From: Chara braunii | Lineage: Eukaryota; Streptophyta; Charophyceae; Charales; Characeae | Assembly: GCA_003427395.1 (NCBI GenBank) | Contig: BFEA01000232.1 | Span: 1,144,133 to 1,208,132, forward strand | Reading direction: 5' to 3' | Length of the DNA stretch: 64,000 nucleotides | In this document: in pieces, positions 56,067 through 64,000 of the stretch | Numbering within the stretch: the first letter of the stretch is position 1 | How the letters are laid out: every line of letters begins with the position of its first letter | The notes under the pieces: model-generated | The model's database searches: none | What the model saw: only the letters and a program-made list of their open reading frames with translations | Told to the model about the DNA's origin: nothing | Translations under genes and position numbers: made by a program

Positions 56067-56940
56067 GACAGACATGTCGTTCAAATCGAGTGAGAGGAAG
56101 AGAACCAAGATATACGACTTCTTGTTCCTCGAAATGAGGTCGACGAAGGACACTGATGCCGAGTACATGTGCCCCAAGGACCACATGTACGCGTTGTTGG
56201 ACAACTACCACTTCACGTCCCGCAAGAACGTGAAGACCTTCCTCGGCAGGCTAGAGTCCTTGTACTTCGTCGAGTCTGAGGAGGAATTGAAGGTCGGCAG
56301 TTACGGCAGCTTAATCTCCACGGACGACGAGGTGGCCACCGGTACCGAGTTCAACACCAACGGGAAGGAGAAGGAGAGCGACACCGAGAGCATTGACCTA
56401 CGGTATGAGCCACCTCCGACGAAGCATGCCCTAGGGTCCTTGTCGACCGGTCCATCAACAAGCCTAGCATCCCTGGGGTCATCGATGGCCAAACCGGCCC
56501 CAGGTACGACCCTGATGAATTTTTTAAAGAGGTTAAGAACTCTAGCCGTCCCCCCGCCTGTATTGCATCTTGGGTTTGACGTCCCGCCCGATCATCCGTT
56601 TTGGAAGGATGACAATATTCACTTCCTTGGTGAGCCGCAAAGTCATTCGACTGAGCTGGACTGGGGCCATTACATGATTTGGCATGCAGGAGTCATCCAG
56701 TCGGCGACCCAAAAGGGCGAGTGGATAATGGTCGCCGCTGGCCTAGGCATGGGATAGGTGTCCATCCCTCGCGAGTTGAAGTCCAACTTTCTGCACGTCG
56801 CGAGGATTTTGGTCCTCCAACAAGTGAGGCTCGAAAATGACTCACTTGCACCCAACGAGGCATCCATCATTTCCATTGTTGACCACCTGTTCTACGTACT
56901 TCAGGACAAGCGCTGGTTGGAACTGGCGGAGGACTACTAA
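55993..56940 (+). pseudogene. Block B gene, C-terminal linker and DWGH segment
   Basis: From 55993 in a shifted frame: NKTDMSFKSSERKRTKIYDF, EYMCPKDHMYALLDNYHFTS and NVKTFLGRLESLYFVESEEE run without the stop present in Block A. They continue into the SLISTDDE linker, VPPDHPFWKDDNIHFLGEPQ and DWGHYMIWHAGVIQSATQKG. A TAG at 56755-56757 precedes RELKSNFLHVARILVLQQ and HLFYVLQDKRWLELAEDY. The match to Block A is continuous. Family not recognised. Confidence 0.58.
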
Positions 56941-57199
56941 GATCTCGACACGAGCCCTTCAAAGGGCATAGTGGACTGGAAAGTGCCCCCTTCTAGTGGG
57001 GCACTCGGACGTTTGGGGGGAGGGGCCACCAGGCACTGGAGGGGACGGGGGCGACAATGAGGGGGGTGGCAAAGCAATCCTGCCTAGTTGAGAGGGCGGG
57101 TCTCGCGACGACACCACGACAACGAAAGGCAGCGGTGGGGTGGAGGAGGTGGTCGTCGATCAACATCCGTCTAATGGTCCTGGTCCAGAGCATGCGATG

Positions 57200-58471
57200 A
57201 AGTCCGCCGACCTCCCGACTTCGTCCGCCAGCTCAGCGAGTGAGATGATGGCAGCCTTAGTTGCTCTTGGTACCCTCTCAGGCAGAGAGTCCTAGTCCAC
57301 CGAGATCTGAACTACATGGCCTGAGGTGCCGTGACAGGAGTCGGCCGTGCAGAGCGGGACGGGGGTGGGGGTGCCGAGCCAAGATGCCACATTTGACAGT
57401 GGTGTTGTGTGGGAGCGAAATGCGTCGCCAGTGGGGGAGCGACGACCACTAGGGTTGAGGCGAGAGGGTGCAAGTGGAGCGCCCGACGACATGGAGACGA
57501 TGAAGTCCGCCGGGATCCGAGGAAGGGGAAGTAGGGACGGAGGGAAGGAAGGGGAGGAAGGGGAGGAAGGGGAGGAAGGGGAGGAAGGGGGAAAAGGGGA
57601 GGAAGGAGATGAAGGAGAGGAAGGGGGAGAAAAGGAGATGATTAAATTGCTTGAAGGAAAAGAGGGAGACAACGGAAAAGTGGATATTAAAAACAACAAA
57701 GGGGAGGACAGTGAGGACGATGCCACCTCTGGAGAGTCTTCTGACGAGTTCGGGCAACTGTACGAAGAGCATCACGGGGATATATCAATGACGATGCAAT
57801 GACAATGGAGATGGAGTCGCATGTGGTCAGCAGCCTTTTAGCAGAATAAGATGACTATGACATTCAACCGCTGACGCCCGAAATCGATCTCCAACACGGG
57901 TGCGACGAGGTTTTCGTTGCTGTGAGCCCGACTAAACCGAGTCGCCATATATTCATCGGTGAAGTTACCGAAAGCATCTTCAACGGCCAGCATGTGTCCG
58001 CACATCCGACTACGACACCTGACGTTGACGACCCTCGCAACGTCACACCTTCCGTGCCCGCAGCCTTTGCGAGCGGAGGGGAAGGCGAAGTCGGGGGATG
58101 GCAACATGTCACGTCCCCGAAAAAGTCTAGGGTCGGCACTACAACTCTCGTGGTGCTAGCCTTGTCCTATCCAACGTCACCGACGTAGGAGCGGAGGGAC
58201 AAACCGACTGGTAAGGGGTGAAGAAAGCCACTATGTATTGCACGCCCACGATTCCTAAAGTGGTGGTAAGGCATCCGTCGTAGTCCGGATTTGGGAGCAC
58301 TTCATTCTACGCCATACGCATAACGGGTGACCGCAGAGTCTGTCAAATCGAGGAATCAAGGATTTGGGCGCAGTTCATTCCTCGTCGGTGTCTGCACTTC
58401 CTATGTTGATGTGTACTGCGGTTGGTCTCTCTGTGCTTGCTGTGGATTGAAGTCCACCGAAATCCGGACTT
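57200..58471. repeat. 22-bp quasi-palindrome cluster V
   Basis: Copies at 57200-57221, 57293-57314, 57503-57524 (partial), 58281-58302 and 58450-58471. The last two lie inside the putative intron at 58212-58737, as in Block A. Confidence 0.8.
57470..58211 (+). pseudogene. Block B gene, acidic tract and SPKK segment
   Basis: 57530-57640 encodes EGEEGEEGEEGEEGGKGEEG, followed by KVDIKNNKGEDSEDDATSGE and EFGQLYEEHHGDISMTMQ with a stop at 57799. Then SAHPTTTPDVDDPRNVTPSV, GGWQHVTSPKKSRVGT and SPT-stop-ERRDKPTG (57990-58211). Same order and wording as Block A 22660-23341. Confidence 0.55.
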
Positions 58472-58737
58472 CGACAATTGCTAGCCTTTAGCATTTGTAG
58501 CTTCTTGTGGTTTTCCTTTGTCAACGGGCGGGGTGTCAAGCTCAAATACGCTCATCCTTTTGTTGTCCATACGCATGCACGCTACTCGGTGCTCAGTGAA
58601 TTGCAAAATCAAAGTTCAGTAATTGGACAGGTCCTGCGTCTTGTAGGATGTGTCATTCTTTTATATTGTCGCTTTCGTTGGACATGTTTTGGGAAACGTG
58701 TATTCATTTTTCGTTTTGTCATTCTTCTAATTTACAG
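58212..58737 (+). other. Putative intron of the Block B gene
   Basis: Donor ACTG|GTAAGG at 58212 and acceptor CTTCTAATTTACAG|GG at 58737 align with those of Block A. Contains two 22-bp motifs. In this copy the spliced frame meets a stop a few codons into the next exon (VGSH-stop). Confidence 0.5.
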
Positions 58738-59006
58738 GGGTAGGGTCACATTGAAAAAAGAGGTCCTCGAAATATCCGGCACACATATTGCAGAAAGTCA
58801 TAAGGTTCATGACAAAAAACAAGGATATGTTAAAGGCATCAGAGGTTGATACCGAGATCGGAAAAAAGGAGCATATCATAGCCATGGACGAGTGTTTTTT
58901 CCTTCGGCCCCCGGAGAAGGGGACATATCCACGAGCTATGACTAGGGGTCAGACCATGCATGAAAAGTACTTAGAAATGCGTCGTGCAATGAAGGACAAT
59001 CCTTAG
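58738..59006 (+). pseudogene. Block B gene, EIGKKEH/PPEK exon
   Basis: Reads HILQKVIRFMTKNKDMLK, SEVDTEIGKKEHIIAMDECF, RPPEKGTYPRAMTRGQ and EKYLEMRRAMKDNP then TAG. Counterpart of 23847-24115. Confidence 0.58.
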
Positions 59007-59099
59007 AACTTTGTTTCTCACTACCCCACGTGTGCGTCGCTCGATGTTGTGCAGTGTGCGCCACGGTACGTAAAGTAGGTGGGGGAAGATTCGTTTTAG

Positions 59100-59305
59100 C
59101 AACTACGCCTCAAAGCTTGCGGGTTTTGGACGACATTATACGAGGCTCAGTGCCACCTCACACTGTTCTCTTTACCCTCGCTGATGATCGATTGTGAATT
59201 GCAGCAAAAGATCTCCTCACTCTCTTGCATATCGACAACAGGGTGGATGATGAGGTGGTTAATTTTAACATGACACTTTTGGGGTCGACCACATGTTTGA
59301 CACAT
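59100..59305 (+). pseudogene. Ulp1-like protease, truncated N-terminal piece
   Basis: PHTVLFTLADDRL, a stop, then IAAKDLLTLLHIDNRVDDEV and VNFNMTLLGSTTC match the start of the Ulp1 domain in Block A. The match ends at 59305 at the edge of the inverted Block T, so the catalytic His, Asp, Gln and Cys are all missing. Confidence 0.75.
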
Positions 59306-60555
59306 TGTAGGGCCTCACCCTGTTAGACTTTCGAGTCTGACTCGACCCCACTGCGGGTCCCAGTTGGCTTGGCTCGGCCTACGCTCATGCTCAGGGTGCG
59401 GAGCCATTCGTCACAGGGTCACCCCCACCTAGTACTTTGAGATGGATGGGGTGAGTCATCAATCAGGAGAGCTTTGACATTGGGGAATAGCTCAGCCCTC
59501 TTGCTAGGTGGTAGTCTCGCTGAATCTGACAAGCAAGGTTTTTCTTGATACTTAGTACTGTTCGCAAGCAATTGCTCTTTCCAATACTCAAGCAGTCCAG
59601 GGAGTTCTTTGAGACTTTTTCTTCCATTATGCGCAAGTTAAGGGTCATCCTTAGGCCACACATCCTTTTCCTAACGCAATGGTCCTTGGGCTTCATTGAG
59701 GTGCAAAGACGTCGCTCCTCCTCTTAGCCAGCCTACGCCCCTAGCATTCATTGTCTTCGTCCATCATGCATCTCATTCATTGCTTATCCTAAGAACCCCT
59801 TAGTCTTTTCGGGGTTCCCGCCCGCATATTCAAAGGACTTAGCAGTCATTTCGACCGCCAAATATTTTAGTAAAATTTGACCATACATGCCATCTCTTTC
59901 CTCTTACATTCATACTTCAGCGCAACATGCTCAAAGGGTCGAACTCATAGGCTTAGGTTACATTCGCAACCGCTTAGCATTTGTCCTTCCTTTCCCTTTT
60001 TGCAGGCCGACATACTCCAGGCTAGTCCAACTCAAGACATCTCAAGGCTACTCACTTGCACACACATTACAATCCAAAGCACATACAACCCCATTCGCGG
60101 TCAACACATAGCCCCTCTTGCATGGTTAGTTCCTTTCCTTGTCCTTGGGTTCCCTCTCTTTCCTCTTCCTTTACTCATCCACACCATCCTCTTCTCTTAG
60201 TCATGCAGTCGAGGTTCTGGTTAAGTCAAATGACCTTGCTTTGAATCAACAACTCTCTCTTAGTCCTCTTTGGACTAGTCCACTTCCAATTTCTCTAGTG
60301 CTTTGCGCTCACAGCCCTCTCAGATCCTCAAGTGTTTTCCTTTTCCTCCTTGGTGGCACAAGGGACCGACAACCCTCCCCTTACCCTCTTTCTCCCCCAA
60401 GTGAGATCAGCTTTCTTTCACCATTCGTCCCCTGGTAATGTAACAAGTGAGTGAGGGAAGGGTTAGTTGCATGCCAAAAAGAAAAAGGGGAGAGAGGGTG
60501 AGGGTTGACTTTGAGATTTGGAAGCGGAGGGAGAGTCTTTGGAGCTAAGAAGGGG

Positions 60556-60590
<35 letters not shown>

Positions 60591-60696
60591 AAGAGAGAGC
60601 CCCCTAGGCCTGACCCCACTCATCCCCTACTTGTCCTACCGTCCTACTTATGACCTCTTCTACGCCTTGTTGCCCTATATACCTGGGCCCACAACA
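59306..60696 (-). mobile_element. Block T, copy 3 (inverted)
   Basis: On the minus strand it starts TGTTGTGGGCCCAGG (60696), contains an (AG/CT)n tract (60558-60598) and TTTGGCATGCAACTAACCC, and ends GGCCCTACA at 59306. The ends form short imperfect inverted repeats (TGT.G.GGCC) with TG...CA termini. The flanking pentamers (CACAT and TTGAT) do not match, so it is not a simple solo LTR with an intact target duplication. Confidence 0.6.
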
Positions 60697-60716
60697 TTGA
60701 TTGATGATCGAGGGGG

Positions 60717-61600
60717 CGAAAGAAGGTGCATGACTATGGAGGATGAACGAAGAAGATGGAGGCGGAAGAAGGAAGAAGGTGCTTGGCTATGGTGGATGGG
60801 TGAGGAAGATGGAGGTGAAAGAAGGGGTGAGGGTGTTTGGCTACGGTGGATGGGTGAAGGAGATGAACGTAGAAGAAGGTGCTCGGCTATGGAGGATGGG
60901 TGAAGGAGATGGAGGTGGAAGAAGGTGCATGGTTATGGAGGATGGGTGAAAAAAATGGAGGTGGAAGAAGGTGCTTGGCTATGGTGGATGAGTGAAGGAG
61001 ATGGAGCTGGAAGGAGTGAAGGTGTTTGACTATGGTGGATGGGTGAAGAAGATGGAGGTGGAAGGAGTAAGATGCTTGGCTATGGAGGATGGGTGAGGGA
61101 GATAGAGGTAGAAGAAGGTGTTTGGCTATGGTGGATGGGTGAGGAAGATGGAGGTGGAAAAAAAAGAAGGTGTTTGGCTATGGAGGATGGGTGAGGGAGA
61201 TGGAGGTAGGAGAAGGTGCTTGGCTATGGTGGATGGGTGAAGGAGATGGAGGTGGAAGAGGGTGTCTAACTATGGTGGATGGGTGAGGAAGATGGAGGTG
61301 GAAGAAGGAGTGAAGGTGTTTGGCTATGGAGGACGGGTGAGGGAGATGTAGGTAGGAGTGGGTGCTTGGCTGTGGTGGATGCGTGAGGAAGATGGAGGTG
61401 GAAGAAGGAGTGAAGGTGTTGGGCTATGGTGGATGGGTAAGGTGGAAGAAGGTGCTTGGGTATGGTGGATGGGTGGAGGAGATGGAGGTGGAAGAAGGAG
61501 TGGAGGTGCTTGGCTATGGTGTATGGGTGAAGGAGACGAAGGTGGAAGAAGGTGTCTGGCTATGGTGGATGGGTGAAGAAGATGGAGGAACGAGGATATG
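60717..61600 (+). repeat. 46-57-bp minisatellite (GATGGAGGTGGAAGAAGG type)
   Basis: About 18 units built from GATGGAGGTGGAAGAAGGTG, TTGGCTATGGTGGATGGGTG and AAGGA; some units carry an extra AGTGAAGGTG. Trp/Gly/Glu-rich ORFs here are by-products. Confidence 0.95.
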
Positions 61601-62385
61601 TGAGGTGGTCCGGTGCCGCTGTCTATCCCTAAGTGTCAGTCTCGTTTTCCTAGAGTTATCTCGAGGTCCAAATCTTCATAAAACTCAGACTTTCATGAAA
61701 CAGACTTGCAACAGATACACAATTTTGCAGAAAACACAGATTTGCAAAATACACAGGTTGCCGAAAAACTCAGATTTTGCAGATTTTCATTTTTGTCGAT
61801 TCTCCTAGAGGCGGGAGAGCCAAAAAACATAGACTTGCGTTTCCTACCCTAAACGACGCCAGAATGCCTCGTAACTCAGTGGGCCCTCTGTCTATACCCT
61901 ATGGAAGACCCCCATAAAGTTTGACCGGATTCCGTCGCCGTTTGCCCCTAGTTACCTGTTTTGGGCATCACCCGAGGCTCCGGTGAACAGTTCGAGGAAG
62001 TTCATTTTCCGTTTTCGCAGGAAAATGGACTGAGATGGCCTGAAGGTTTTGCAGGCCATCTATCTATGCTTATGATATGGGGTCTGTGAAGTCTCAGGCC
62101 CCATACCCCTATTTTGGCAAAATTGGCTACCGGTGCCCCCGGGTCACGCTGACCTGTTAGTCCCTTCGGACCAACCTTTGCTCTGAGGAACCGGCCAACG
62201 GTTTCTCAGCAGCAGCAACAGCCAGGCGTTGGGCGAGGCATCAGCAGCACAACAACAAACTCAATTTTACCAGCAGCAACTGTCTCCTACCTACCTCTCC
62301 CCTTACCTCGTTCGATTAGAGTACGGGGGGGCGAAATTCAATTAGAGCACAGGGGAAGAGAGATGTTACAAACATAATGCTTTAT
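61601..62385. other. Non-coding DNA with several strong short hairpins
   Basis: Stems at 62006-62031 (CATTTTCC/GGAAAATG), 62034-62061 (GATGGCCTG/CAGGCCATC), 62076-62106 (TATGGGG/CCCCATA) and 62188-62210 (AACCG/CGGTT, extended by GAG/CTC). A CAG-rich patch follows at 62206-62285. No gene is seen. Confidence 0.6.
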
Positions 62386-64000
62386 CTAGCATATGTGACA
62401 GTTTGAGCATCCACGAGTAAGTCGGGACATCATTAAGTGAGGGGATTGCCATCACACAAGGAAACTTGACAAGGTTCATACATGTGATTAATGAAGTAAC
62501 CAAAAAATTAGCCGAAACATCACCAAGTGAAAGATGATTGAAATACACAAGTGAGACTTGATTCAAGCACATACATGGAGCTATGGAAGCAAACAAGATT
62601 GAATCGAGACATCATCATGTGCAAGACGAGTGAAACATTCAAGTGATACATAGAGCTATGGAAGCAACCGAGAATGAGCCGGGACATTACCAAATGAAGA
62701 TGAGTGAAAAACACAAGTGAGACTAAATCAAGTACATACATGGAGCCATGGAAGCAATCAAGATTGAACTGGAACATCATACAAGTGAGACTATACCAAT
62801 CACATGCATGTGGCTATAGAAGCACTCAAGAATGAACCGGAACATCATCAAGTAGAAGATGGGTGAAGTACATGAGCGAGATTAGGCCAAACACATGCAT
62901 GTGGTCATGAGAGCAATCAAGAATGAGTCGGAACATCACTAAGTAGAAGATGAGTGAAATACATGAGTGAGATTAGGCCAAACACATACATGGAGCTATG
63001 GAAGCAACCAAGAATGAGCCGGGACATTACCAAATGAAGATGAGTGAAAAACACAATTGAGACTAGATCAAGTACATACATGGAGCCATGGAAACAATCA
63101 AGATTGAACTGGAACATCATACAAGTGAGACTATACCAATCACATGCATGCGGCTATGAAAGCACTTAAGAATGAACCAGAAGATCACTAAGCAGAAAAT
63201 TAGTGAAATACATGAGTGAGATTAGATCAAACACCTACATGTGGCTATGAGGCACCCAAGAATGAACCGGAACATCATAAAGTAGAAAATGGGTGAAGTA
63301 CATGAGTGAGACTAGACAAAACACAGACATGTGGCTATGAGAGCAATCAAGAATGGGTCGGAACATCACCAAGTAGAAGATGAGTGAAATACATGAGTGA
63401 GACTAAACCAAACGCATACATGGAGCTATGGAAGCAAACAAGATTGAACCGGAATATCGTCAAGTGAAAGATGAGTGAGATACACGAGTGAGACTAGACC
63501 AATCACATGCATGTGACTATGAGAGCAATGAAGAATAAGTCGGGACATCACAAAGTAGAAGATGAGTGAAATACATTAGTAATACTGGACCAACACATAC
63601 ATAGAGCTATGAAAGCAAATAAGATAGAACTGGAACATCATCAAGTGAAAGATGAGTGAGATACACAAGTGAGACTAGACCAATCACCTGAATGTGACTT
63701 TGAAACCACTCAAGAATGAACTGGAACATCATGAAGTAGAAGATGGATGACACACATGAGTGAAACTTACTCAAACACATGCATGAAGTCATGGAAGCAA
63801 ACAAAAATGAATCGGAACATCACCGTGTAAGAGATGGATGATACACATAAGTGAGACTAGTTCAAACATGTACATGAAACCATGAAAGCAAACAAGATTG
63901 AATCGGAACATCATCATGTGAGAGATGGATGATACACATGAGTGAGATTAACTCAAACATATGCATGGAGTCATAGAAGCAAACAAGATTGAATCGGGAC
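62386..64000 (-). repeat. About 92-bp satellite, subfamily C, inverted orientation
   Basis: About 17 units of 88-93 bp with ACATCACCAAGTG, GTGAGACTAGACCAA, ACATGGAGCTATGGAAGCAA and CAAGATTGAATCGG. Layout and several phrases match the reverse complement of subfamilies A and B, so it belongs to the same superfamily. It runs off the end of the window. Confidence 0.93.

Larger units (their letters stand above)
47776..59305 (+). mobile_element. Block B: second copy of the large repeated unit
   Basis: Colinear with Block A: the GAGATGTTGTCGGAC leader (about 47810), GT tracts (48250-48380, 48763-48816), foldback modules, CATCGGCC..CGAACCTTGTTGATCA (50830-50870), the 22-bp-motif array (51.07-52.53 kb) and the decayed gene (52981-59305). 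It is cut on the right inside the Ulp1 domain by an inverted Block T and on the left by a forward Block T. It therefore sits between T elements in inverted orientation to each other. Confidence 0.65.

Noticed and set aside
60505-61808. Trp/Gly-rich ORFs (WWMGEEDGGGRR type)
   Set aside because: Products of the 46-57-bp minisatellite; no conserved start or non-repeat domain.

Overview
The window looks like repeat-dominated nuclear DNA from a eukaryote with a plastid, and I see no intact host gene, tRNA or rRNA in it. The best taxonomic clue is an AT-rich insert at 7.96-8.39 kb that joins pieces of two plastid-type genes, chlI (Mg-chelatase) and odpB (pyruvate dehydrogenase E1 beta). From memory, algae that keep both genes in plastid DNA include red algae and early-branching streptophyte algae. 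A large, Ty3-rich streptophyte algal genome (Chara-like) is therefore my guess, not a demonstrated fact. Runs of N (22013-22299, 43010-43069, single Ns at 8290 and 49271) mark a scaffolded draft assembly.

Layout. 0-1.37 kb: probable LTR sequence. 1.4-6.9 kb: a decayed Ty3/gypsy chromovirus on the minus strand (gag, protease, RT, RNase H, integrase, chromodomain). 7.96-8.39 kb: the chimeric plastid insert. 8.4-12.6 kb: non-coding DNA with duplicated segments, palindromes and minisatellites. 12.68-24.91 kb: Block A. 24.9-26.2 kb: AT-rich DNA with a 229-bp repeat. 26.3-34.45 kb and 40.2-47.78 kb: two direct copies of a unit (P, 91-bp satellite A, satellite B, TC-rich block T) around a middle section with decayed unrecognised coding DNA (36.1-38.9 kb). 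47.78-59.31 kb: Block B, a second colinear copy of Block A. 59.31-64 kb: an inverted T block, a minisatellite, a hairpin-rich stretch and an inverted 91-bp-type satellite.

The most interesting object is the Block A / Block B pair. Each begins with about 5 kb of GT microsatellites, foldback modules and tandem repeats loaded with a 22-bp quasi-palindrome. A decayed gene of about 7 kb follows on the plus strand. It appears to encode an unfamiliar N-terminal region, a segment resembling a permuted (beta-type) amino-methyltransferase, a Ser/Pro-rich linker, an acidic Glu/Gly-rich stretch, an SPKK-type segment, a conserved intron and a Ulp1/SENP-type (C48) protease domain. The two copies are broken in different places, which implies a once-coding ancestor of a large repeated, probably mobile, unit.

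The 22-bp quasi-palindrome (AAGTTCG, 8-nt core, CGAACTT and variants) is found about 55 times across the window. It occurs in both orientations, in tandem arrays, in the putative introns of both blocks and as isolated copies. Together with several runs of perfect short hairpins and 100-bp palindromes, it makes foldback structure the dominant theme of this locus.
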